A DNA stretch of 64,000 bases from Deuterostichococcus epilithicus (taxonomy: Eukaryota; Chlorophyta; Trebouxiophyceae; Prasiolales; Stichococcaceae): the NCBI GenBank assembly GCA_033439295.1, contig JAVTLE010000005.1, positions 186,001 to 250,000 of the forward strand, in the 5' to 3' direction. The position numbers and the translations under genes were made by a program. Position 1 is the stretch's first letter. Each line of letters begins with the position of its first letter. The notes beneath the pieces were generated by a model, which was not told the DNA's origin, ran no database searches, and saw nothing but the letters and a program-made list of their open reading frames with translations. Positions 55,121-64,000 of the stretch are shown here, piece by piece.

Positions 55121-57298
55121 ATGTCCGCTCCACGCTTGGATGCGATGCTGGTGCAGCTGGCGGCAGTGGTAGGCGCAGGGTTGCTGCTAGCGGTTGTGCC
55201 GTCGGCACATGGCCAGGCCGCAGCCGTTGCAGGAGCAGGCAACGCCTTCGCCGGGGTGAGCCGTTGAAAATCGTTGCTGATCATCTCCAAGCGTAATTGT
55301 TGCGATGCTTCAGCGTGTCCAGGTAATTGGAAAGCCAAGCATTTCATGATGGAAGGCACCGAGCAGCTGTTCGGCAAGCTGAACGAGGTTGGCGTGTGTT
55401 GCTGCGTGAAGCAAGCGTGGCGTTATCGCCTCCTGCATATCAGATCTCATCCTACATATGCCTGCAGTCCTTTGTCTGCGCTGCCCGGATTTCTGAGGGC
55501 ACGCCGTCATTGCGCCGCCGCCGCCGCCGTCGGCCCGTGCATCAGCGTTTACACGGCGGGCTGCATGTCAAGAGATGAGCTTGCTGATACGATGGACTGC
55601 GGCTCTCATTGTATGGACACATGTGATGGACTGCCTGCAGGCGGGCTTCCCCTTCAACGACTTTTTCAACCCATTCGCGGTGCTGCCCTTCCCCTTCTGC
55701 ACGGCGGGCGCCACCATCAACCCTTGGACATCGCCACGCACTATTGTCAACCCGGCGGCCGGGCTGCTGTCCACGATCAATGGCGTGCCCGTCTTCTCCG
55801 ACATCACGCTGTGCTGCGGCAGCAACCTCAACTTCAACTGGGCGGTGCGGATTTTGTGTCTCTGCCGGGCTTAATGCGCTCAAAAACAGCTATAATCAAG
55901 TTCCTTTCAAACATGCCGTCTGTGCCTGCGTTCCTTCCAGATGACTGCACGACTGCTTGGCTTGGGCACGACTTGGAACCTTGCACAAAACGATTCGCAG
56001 GTCCTCTGCAAAGCACGTTCTTGGTCTGCCGTAGGCCGTTATCGGCACGAGGACTTGACCCTTGGTCCAATGCCCCGCATCACCCAACTACTCCCTACTG
56101 AGGTTGCGCAGAACACCCGCCGAGGATGTCAAACCCGTGCGTCATGCAAAAATGCAGGGCAACGGCAACCACGGCGTGTGGCAGCTGTCTTCGCCCGTGT
56201 GCCCTTCCGCCTTCATCAACAATGCCACCCTGGGGCAGCGCCAGCTGTTCGCAGTGGACCCTGCCGTCACGGCCGCCTCGCTGACACTCAACACGCCAGG
56301 GACCTACTGGTTCACCAGCCAGGCGGATTCTGACTGCGCCAACGGTGATTCACCGCCATGAGATGTTTATGAAGGTCCAACCTCTCTTGGTAACCCTCCA
56401 GTGGTTTTGGTCGTGGCTGCCTCCACCAGAGTGTCCTCGTCACCCCATCTGGACGCGGGTTGAGAGTCTCATCACAGGCGATGCAATTACGCCCTACCTG
56501 TCACCCGGAACGCTGTGCTGTGCCGCTGCTTTCAACAGGCCAGATCGTCAAGGTGGTGGTGCCAGCTGGCACGACCTGCACACCCTCCGGCGCCGTCGCT
56601 GCGTCCACCTCCGGTGGCGGACAGCTGCAGGTCTCCCAGGGCCCCGGCAGCCAGGCACGCTGCTGCTTTCTTTTGTCTCGATCTGCGAGCTGATGCTGGA
56701 TGTAAGGATTCGAGGTTATCAACGGAGGTCTTCGACAGTCAAGTTGCAGCCTGCGCTTGAACAATTGACTGCCAGATGCACGCTGTGCGCAGTAACCACA
56801 GTATACATCATGCAGCTGATGCAATCGCATGGTGCTGCTTGGCTCCACGATTTGAAAACCCTGATGGCCAAGTATCGCACTTGAGCGATGTCGATTGTGA
56901 CGAGTCCACTGCTGCGCAGGCATCAGCGGTGGGCCCGCCCGGCGGCACATCCACTAGCGCCAACAATGGCAGCGCCGCCTCGGCCTCTGGCGCCCCAGGC
57001 ACGACAGCAGTTTTGAGTGCTGGTGTCCCACTTCGCGATAAACCTGAGTCGGTGAATATTCTGAACTGTCGAGAATGCGTCCTATCAACATGCTGGCGCA
57101 AGTTGTCACCGCGCCCCAGCGGTCTGAAGTCGCACCCAGCCCCTCTGCCAAATTGCTTGGTGCGGTTTCCTGAGGAATTGAGTTTCTGCCGCGGGCGCAG
57201 GTCAGCAGTTTACGAACACCGGGCCAGGCTTCTCCTTCAGCTCTTCGGGTGGCCGCCGTCGCCTGCGCGGCTCGCACACTGCGGCGGCGCTGCAGTGA
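55121..57298 (+). CDS. Secreted phytocyanin-like protein D
   Basis: Exons: 55121-55255, 55641-55844, 56158-56344, 56539-56630, 56920-57022, 57201-57298; all in phase, 272 residues. The signal peptide lies in VVGAGLLLAVVPSAHGQ. Core: FSDITLCCGSNLNFNWA, NHGVWQLSSPVCPSAF, SLTLNTPGTYWFTSQ, DSDCANG, IVKVVVPAG; then a Ser/Gly/Ala linker and an end GPGFSFSSSGGRRRLRG that matches A's RGMSFSSAGNGRKMLRG. It shares with A the unsplit domain exon and the long tail, so A and D form the other sub-pair. Exon 2 carries a longer N-terminal part (FNDFFNPFAVLPFPF). The His of NHGVW is present, but FTS and SDC replace the Cys and His ligands. The donor after 57022 (gtgtcc) is chosen on phase; a GC donor at 56997 is possible. 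Confidence 0.75.
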
Positions 57299-58000
57299 GA
57301 AGCTGATGTTGAGGATGTGCAGCCTCTAATCAGCGGAGTGAGGTGTGGATTGAGAATGCGCAAGGTAGCCAACTGAAGGGCTGGATTTGGTGCGCCTCCA
57401 CGGAACACTTGCAGCTGTGTCGGGAGGGTCGTGAATATGGAGAGGCGCTCCCCGGCTGTGGCCCGCCCTCCAGGCGTGCAGTTGCTTGGGGCTAACATTT
57501 CCGAACTCCGAGGTGTTTCGGCGTCAAGCATGGCAATGTTGCAGCAAGTATGCAGCGTTGCCGGCCTCGTGGATGATGTGAAGCTGTTGCGCACGCAAGT
57601 GATTGCCAAGCTGGTAGGTAAATGCACGATGTTTTCCAGCGAAGGAGCTGCAGCATAGCACTGAAATATGCCCTTGCATCCGCTGCTGTTTTGCCGAGAA
57701 CAGCAGATGACAGCTTTTCATGGAGTTGCCTGCCCGTGAAGTTCAGTGCGCGTTTGTCAACAACCTCCGCTGGCATTCCTCGTCAGTGTCTGTGCTATCA
57801 CGTGGTGCACCAGGACGGCAACCCTTCAACTGGATCTCGCATTCGCTCAGGTAGTGCAAGAGCCATACGGGCTGTGAGCGAGAGGGGCTCTGCCTGCGCC
57901 TATTGTGTCATACCAGGTTACCAGCCGCCTGAAGCCGTGGGCTCCTGATTTTGGAACGGCACCACCTCCCCTGCCGCTGACAAACACTCTCACTTCCGAC
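57299..58000. other. Spacer between convergent phytocyanin D and GMP synthase
   Basis: 700 nt of shared 3' flank. A 75-codon plus frame at 57431-57658 has a plausible composition but no exon context or domain, so it is not called. Confidence 0.4.
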
Positions 58001-61000
58001 TTACTCCCACTCGATGGTCCCAGGCGGCTTGCTGGTGATGTCGTACACGACACGGTTGACGCGCGGCACCCGATTGCAAATGCGCGCAGACACCTCCCGC
58101 AGATCCGCATTGCTGAACTCGTACCTGCAGGCACACAAGTTTCAGGACGACGTTGACTTCACAACAGCGCATGCACCAGTCGTCATGCCGGCAATTCGAG
58201 CAATCACTGTGCGGTGAGCGACACTGTCCGCGGGGGGCAGCAGTCAGCTGACACGGCGCCAATGGGGCGCTGCCACCGTCAGCAGCAGGCAGGGCGTGCT
58301 TACCAGCAGTGCTCTGCAGGTGACAGGGTACACGGAGGAGCATGTGCACAGGACGCACGCTGCTGTCGGCCCACATGTCATAAAGATGATAATTTCTAGG
58401 GGCAAGAAGCTGAGAGATTTCCGGTCGAAAAAAGAGTCGGCCGCAGCGGCGCACCAGTCGGCCGTCATGCCATCGGCGGAGGTGACCGCCCGCAGCGCCA
58501 CCACGTGCGAGTGCGTCCGCTGGTCCCCCTGCAGGAGTCAAGCACATCGTCAGTCGATTTGACTGATCAAATTGAAGTGCGCATCGATGGCGTACGCCCG
58601 GCAAGGGTGCAGCCGCTTGGCAAGAGACATTACAGGTTAATATGGTCGGAACAGCATTGAGCCGTGTCCCAGTTCAGGTGGTGAGCTTTGAGCATGCTGA
58701 ATTCCAAGCCCTGCACCGCGCACCTGCACGCCAACGGAGCGGACATCCAGGAACACGGCAAACGCCTGCCAGATCTTGTCGTACAGGCCCCGTTCCCGGA
58801 TGAAGTCGATGAACAGCTCGTCTACCTGCAGGGGTCCATGATGACATCGGACAATCAATGGGATCGGCACGTGGCATGCCAGTGAGAGTAGGCTCAGACT
58901 GCCCGAAGGACAGGTGCCTGTGACTTCGACTCAATAACGATTTCAGGCGCACCCAGCGCATCAGAGCCTGAGATGACACTTCTCACAACCGCCTGTACTG
59001 CAGCCTGCCAGGCCACTGCCACCGTCCCGAGCGCATTTCGCCCCGCCGTCATCAACAAAGCTTTGCGCAGAATCAAACATATAGCATTGCCTTCGCATCG
59101 CAAGAGAGCTTGGCTGGCGCAATTCAAAGGCTTTACAGATTCCAAAGACTGCCAAGCCGCACCTCCCGCAGCACTTGCAGGTGGTCGGCGGCAGTGACGT
59201 CGCCCAGCACCCGCACCGCAAGGCCTGGGCCTGGGAAGGGGTGTCGCGCCACGAAGTTCTCGGGCACACCCATCGCCGGCAGCCGCCCCAGCGCACGGAC
59301 CTCGTCCTGCGTTGCAGGGGTTTTTCCCCTCATGACAGCGGGTTCACAAGATGTCGGACACCTTGCCGTCGAAGGTGTGTCGTCTTGCAGCTCCAGCGCA
59401 TTTACTGTGCGATTCACCACTTCATGCGATGCCCGCCTGCCGCATCATCTATAGGCCCTTGGGCAGGCCCGCCACTCGAGCCATGGCAGCCTGCAAGCCG
59501 CCTGAGTTGCGATGACATCCAAGACATGACTCAATCAGCCATCTGAGTCAAGGCTCACACCTTGAACAGCTCGCGCAACGGCTCGATGAGGGCGAACTGC
59601 AAGTCTTTCGGCAGGCCCCCCACGTTGTGGTGGCTCTTGATGGTGTGGCTCTTGCCCTTGGCCTTGGCGGCGCCCGGCGGCGGGCACGACTCGATGACGT
59701 CCGGGTACAGCGTCCCCTGCATGGGAATCAACCACGATCAAACATGCAGCGGCCATGTCAGGCAGTCGTGGTGCTCGGCATGGCCACGAGGCGACGGCAG
59801 CGGGCAGCTGCTGTGTCAGGCATCCAAGGTGATCGGCATGGCCGCCAGGCGACGGCAGCGGGCAACACGAGGACAGCCTGTCAGCTGAGCCAATTCGCAG
59901 CAGGGTGGAGTGCCGCGTGATATATCCTTCCAGATGCATGTGGAATTAGACCCCTAACCCTCAGGAACATTGGGGCTCCGAAACAACAGAGCCCTTCACA
60001 AGCGACGCCGATCGCCCAGCCTGCAAGCGCAGGGGTTCTTGATGACACATGCACGCACCTGCACCAGGAAGCGGGGCTTGATGCCGTGCTTCGCCTCCAG
60101 GCCCTTGGCGAACTCGTCGAAGACGCGGATGAAGCCGGCGCCAATGGCCTTGCGCTTCGCCTCGGGATCCACCACGCCCTGCGGCAGGCGAACCGCAGCG
60201 CGGGGTTTAGGGTGTGAAGATGAGGCACGTGCAGCACACGGCAAGATCTAGACGCGCCACGCCTTGCATGCAGGATTAGGCTTAGGGTACCCTATGAATC
60301 CGACCCTGCAGCGCAACAGGCGCGACAGGTGGTTGCTTCGACGAGTGCTTGATTCAAAGGCAGACGGATGGCAATCCGGAGGGACGCTGGAGCCGCCGCA
60401 GCGTGCAGCACAGCATCACGGCCAGATGGGCGCCAGGAGGCAGGATCGGCACGAGTCCTGGATCCGACGTGTAGGCATCAACGGCCGTGCCTTGAGTGTG
60501 GCCATCATGGTGGCGGTGTCGTCGACCATGGTGACCGGCAGGTGCAGGTGATCCTTGAACGTCTTCATCACGCGCTCCGCCTCCTGGAGAAGCAGGAAGA
60601 TGCTGTCGGATTCCCAGCTCGGTAGACACTCTGCTGGTGACATGCCGCCGCCACTGTCGCTGCTGCCAGGCCGCCGCCACGTCTTTTGGTGCACAGAAAG
60701 CAACCTCCCTCGCTTGTGCTCAAAAGATACTTTCCCCTCCGATACGCCTGCACTTTCGCCAGCAGCTCAGGGAGCCCCGATGGTGTGCACCGGCTCCCTC
60801 AGGCGCAAGGTTGCAGACCGCCACCTTGTAGCGCAGCAGCCCGTTGTCGACGAAGACGCAGTGCAGGCGGTCCCCGAGGACCTTATGCACCAATGTCGCC
60901 GCGACGGTCGAGTCCACGCCGCCGGACAGCGCGCAGATGACGTGCTCCTTAGGGCCCACCTGCGGCCAGCGAGCAGGACCCGTCTGAGGACATCTGAAGA

Positions 61001-63179
61001 CATCAGAAGAGGGGTATCAGGGGTGAAACTGGAGCGGCTGGTAGTCTGCAGGGCCGCCGCAGCGACAGGGTCCATGCCGCCGGTCGCCGCGCAGGTCACC
61101 CGGCTCTTCGGGAGCCCTCCTGCAGCCGGGAGGCAGCAAGCACACTGGATGCATATACGAATCTAGACTGGTGGGCATGCTGCCACGTCGCCGCGTCGGT
61201 AAAGCCCAGGACGCTGCCGAGCACGCAGACGAGATGCTCTTGCGGTCCGCCCCCACCTGCGGCCGCGACACGGCCTGTAAAACACTTGCATGGCCTGAGA
61301 CCCAACTTCGGTACAACCGTGCAGAGACAGCAGCAGTTTCATGCGTGGGGCGCAAGGGGAGTCAAAGCCGGCTCTGCAGCAACTGTGCAGCCGGAGCTTG
61401 GCCATGTCTCCCTGGAAAGAAGTGGATTATGTCCGCATAAACCAAGCGTTCAAGCGGCAGCCAGATGTTTCGGAGTGTGCCGCACTGTAGTCTGACACCC
61501 ACCAGCTCAGCGATCTTTGTCATCTCCTCCTCCAGCACATTCTCCATCTTCCAGTCCGCCGGCACTCCGGCGATTTTGAACAGGAAGTGCGCCAGCATGT
61601 CGCGCCCCCGCTTGGTGTGGTTGACCTCTGGGTGGTACTGCAGCCCGAAGAACCGGCGCTGCGGGTCCTCCACGCCCACGATGGCGCCCTGCGGCCGGCA
61701 GGCGTCACAGGGGTTTGGGTTTGCTAACTCAGCGGAGGAGTCCGGACAAGGCTACCGACGTCTGTTGCCCTGATAGCGGGGTCAGCATGCTGGCGTGTGT
61801 AGCTGCAGCAGCAGCAGCAGCAGCAGCAGCTCGGCAAGTGCAAACGGACCCGCTGCTGAACACCGAGCAGCGCCTGCTGCGGTGGTCTAGAAGCCCCGCT
61901 GGGGTGCGGCAGCCCGCCCCGCCGCAGCAGCAGTGGCGGCACCCGAAGCGGATGGAAGCCGTCTGCGCTGGTAGCTGACCAAGTCAGCGCCCCCCAGAAC
62001 CTCAGCAGCCTTCCCACCTGGTCGCTCTTGGCGACGACAGAGAAGCCAGTCGGCAGCTGCACCACGCTGTCGCCATGGCTCATCCACACGTCCTCCCGCG
62101 CGCCCGGCTCACCGTACGCATAAAGTGTGCTGCCTGCCGTGGTCCTGCGGGGTGTCCGCAGAAGAGGTATCACTGGCATGGTCAGCATCTTGGGAGGTGC
62201 TGCAGGTGTGCACACAGGGGCAGGCTGCTCAGCAAGCGTGCGCCTCAAGCAGCATTAGCGGCGGAAGTTATTACATGTTTGCATATTCAACATTCTATCG
62301 CAAATGCATGCTCAGGACAGACCGTGCACTGGTGCACAACGTGCAGACCCGCTGAGCTGTAGTATGCTGTCCGTCTGCAGCTGGCGGCGCGCCACACTGC
62401 TCAGCAGCCGCCACACTGCTGGCCCACAAGGTCAGTACTGCAACAGCTTGTCAACAGCAGCGGCGCACTGGATGGGCATGGGGCCGTATTCGCCGTCGCC
62501 CGCCTCCACGCGGCCCCCTTCCAGCGAGTGCACCAGCAGCTGCATGCCATAGCAGATGCCCAGCAGCGGGATCTTTTTCTTCGCCACGTACTCCAGAAGA
62601 CCTTCTGGCAGCCGCGGCGCGCCTTCCACGTGCACCGACTCCGGGCCGCCGGACAGGATGATGACCTTCGGGTCCGCCCCCTGGATCTCCGCCTGCGCAC
62701 GGCGGCCCGGAGGCGTTCGAACACCGCAGGTGGCGTGGCGGGGATGGAGAGAATGGAAGCGTGGCGTCGCATGCGGCGGTTGTGCGGCACGGCCGGGCGG
62801 AATGGGATAACTGACATACACGGTATCAGGAGCTGCTGAAACTTCACCTGATCCTAGCAACGTTTGAACAGCGTTGGCGCATCCTTGACGAGGAGCAAGG
62901 CAAGGTGTGTCCGGCCGGCGGCTGGGAGCGGATGTGTGGCATTGAAAGACAGCGCACCAGCGTGGTGTCCGCCGGCTTGAGCATGGAGTACACACCCAGC
63001 TCGCGCACGCGGCGGCCGATCAGCTGCGTGTACTGGCTGCCGAAATCCAGGACAAGGGCCACAGAATGCTGCTGGAACAGCGCCAGCTTGGGCTTCTGCG
63101 TCGCCCGGCCGTTGGCCAGGCCGGCCTCCACATCTGTTTTTCCCGCATCCGTGCGGCCGTTGGCCGTTGCATCTGCCAT
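58001..63179 (-). CDS. GMPS: GMP synthase (glutamine-hydrolysing)
   Basis: Twelve exons: 62958-63179, 62469-62692, 62018-62144, 61503-61688, 60825-60959, 60491-60583, 60059-60178, 59561-59716, 59163-59306, 58724-58825, 58455-58528, 58001-58124; all in phase, 568 residues. The N-terminal glutaminase domain has [26 protein letters not shown], the nucleophile in [16 protein letters not shown] and the His/Glu of QYHPEV. The ATP-PPase domain has the PP-loop [13 protein letters not shown] and FVDNGLLR. The C-terminal dimerisation domain has [31 protein letters not shown] and the family end KPPGTIEWE. It converts XMP to GMP with glutamine and ATP. A 20-30 residue Ala/Asp/Gly-rich leader ([13 protein letters not shown]) precedes the domain. 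The 60490 donor is GC. The intron before the PP-loop exon carries two decayed copies of that exon. Divergent from the right-edge gene. Confidence 0.97.
59754..59870. repeat. Direct duplication in a GMPS intron
   Basis: Two copies of a unit of about 58 nt in tandem: tgtcaggca...ggtgctcggcatggcc then tgtcaggca...ggtgatcggcatggcc, each ending in aggcgacggcagcgggca. It lies wholly in the intron between 60059 and 59716 and does not resemble an exon. Confidence 0.85.
61045..61119 (-). pseudogene. Ghost copy 1 of the GMPS PP-loop exon
   Basis: After ggctgcag the intron reads [20 protein letters not shown], aligning with [20 protein letters not shown] of the real exon (60959). The PP-loop residues SGG-D-S are only partly kept (TGG-D-P). 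The copy lies 160 nt upstream of the real exon. Confidence 0.88.
61183..61256 (-). pseudogene. Ghost copy 2 of the GMPS PP-loop exon
   Basis: After ggccgcag (the same eight bases as the real acceptor) the intron reads [20 protein letters not shown], aligning with [20 protein letters not shown]. The PP-loop is lost and a small indel near the start shifts frame. It lies 297 nt upstream of the real exon. Confidence 0.88.
61806..61832. repeat. (CAG)9 microsatellite
   Basis: Nine CAG units inside the GMPS intron between exons 62018-62144 and 61503-61688. Confidence 0.95.
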
Positions 63180-63742
63180 CGCGCTGCCGCGACTGCCGCG
63201 CCGAGACCAGCTGGCAGCTGAATGCGACTTGCGGGGTGGCAGAAACAAAACGGGTCCTGCTGCAGTCCTTGTTGCACAGATCCGACGGCTGTGGATCAGA
63301 AGAGGTTGCCGATCCAGCAGCAACCTGCCTTCCGAGGTGAAACTGCACCAGCAAATAGCGCAGAACCCTGCCGGTGTACTGCACTGCGGCCTTGACGCGA
63401 TGCCAAACGGCGAAGGGGTGCTGTTGTTGTACCAAGGCGATTTTTGTGCAGCGAACAATACAAGAGCGTGTGTCTGACAATGCCTGGATTTCAATTCTAC
63501 ACCAAGTTCTTTCAAACAGCCGGAATGGAAGCAGCAGCTCACGTGCATCACCTGTCGAAACCCTTCCTCTGCTTCTGACAGCACCAGACTGACCATATCC
63601 ACGCAGTCAAGTTGAAGCCGCAACATCTTGTGTGAGCAGTGTTCGACGCAGATTGGAAATCAATATCGAACGCTCGCCAATTGGTGCCGCGATGTTTGCC
63701 TCGCGTTCTTGTTTGTGATACAGTCAGACTGAAGGCACAGAT
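63180..63742. other. Divergent spacer between GMPS and the right-edge gene
   Basis: 563 nt between divergent start codons, so probably the promoter region of both. Minus-strand frames run through it upstream of the GMPS ATG but add no conserved sequence. No clear promoter motif recognised. Confidence 0.4.
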
Positions 63743-64000
63743 ATGAGGGGCTGGCTGCGCCGCCTCGGAGGCCGTGACCAGGATGAAGAAGCGCAGGAGG
63801 ACACGGTCAGCAGGCTGCCGTTCATTAGCAGGCAGAACAGCGAGGCGAGGCGCGCTTCGGACGACAGCAACGGATCCGAGGCCTCCAACGGCGGGTACGA
63901 CATACACAATTCCCAAGTTGTGTAACCAAATAAGCCTTTGCTGCCCTTCCAGATGCATCCTTGAACCCCGACCGCGGTCACGAGCGCGACTCACGTCTCA
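63743..64000 (+). CDS. First exon of an unidentified gene, cut by the window edge
   Basis: ATG at 63743 opens MRGWLRRLGGRDQDEEAQED and then an Arg/Ser/Asp-rich, phosphosite-like stretch (FISRQNSEARRASDDSNGSE). The frame stops at 63925. A gtacga donor at about 63896 would give a first exon of about 50 codons. The composition and the divergent position next to GMPS favour a real gene start. Family unknown. Confidence 0.4.

Noticed and set aside
1-64000. Transfer RNAs, CRISPR arrays, insertion sequences, LTR or other virus-like elements
   Set aside because: No cloverleaf boxes, repeat-spacer arrays, transposase, reverse transcriptase or paired long terminal repeats were recognised by eye; a computed search could still find short or decayed ones.

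Overview
The window looks like nuclear DNA of a green alga (Chlorophyta, probably a trebouxiophyte of the Coccomyxa/Chlorella kind; the exact taxon is inference). It is GC-rich, and genes are split by many short introns with GTGCGT/GTGAGT donors, a noticeable share of GC donors, and tgcag acceptors. Four genes have the chlorophyte poly(A) signal TGTAA 170-430 nt past their stops. Short CAG/CTG runs and a few N bases are present. The proteins include mitochondrial, plastid, ER, Golgi-traffic and secreted types. I built exon models by hand by matching reading phase, splice sites and family conservation. No tRNA, rRNA, CRISPR array, insertion sequence or convincing retroelement was seen.

Layout. 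0.1-4 kb: a plus-strand 3' gene end and a converging minus-strand gene, both encoding tandem C-x2-C...DG...C-x2-C zinc modules. 4.6-7.5 kb (-): mitochondrial ribosomal protein mL45. 8.5-11.7 kb (+): NSE1 of the SMC5/6 complex. 13.7-15.5 kb (+): TRAPPC6. 16.4-18.6 kb (-): EMC10. 19.2-21.9 kb (+): an unrecognised, probably plastid-targeted protein. 22.8-37.7 kb (+): one very long gene in which an SbcD/Mre11-type nuclease is joined in frame to an SbcC/Rad50-type ATPase with a CxxC zinc hook. 38.3-40.2 kb (+): a third zinc-module gene. 41.9-46.9 kb (+): an SLC35F6-like membrane transporter. 48.4-57.3 kb: four paralogous secreted phytocyanin-like proteins (one -, three +) that lack the copper ligands. 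58-63.2 kb (-): GMP synthase. 63.7 kb (+): the start of a further gene.

The two strongest observations are (i) the SbcD-SbcC fusion and (ii) a recurrent pattern across unrelated genes in which an intron holds one or two decayed copies of the 5' part of the next exon, including its splice acceptor ('ghost exons'). The ghosts are clearest in the GMP synthase PP-loop exon, the SLC35F6-like gene, mL45 and at least five places in the fusion gene.

The genes share no pathway; most are housekeeping (translation, vesicle tethering, ER insertion, nucleotide synthesis, genome maintenance). The zinc-module and phytocyanin-like groups are lineage-expanded families. Four divergent gene pairs (mL45/NSE1, EMC10/plastid gene, phytocyanin A/B, GMPS/right-edge gene) share 0.55-1.0 kb upstream regions.
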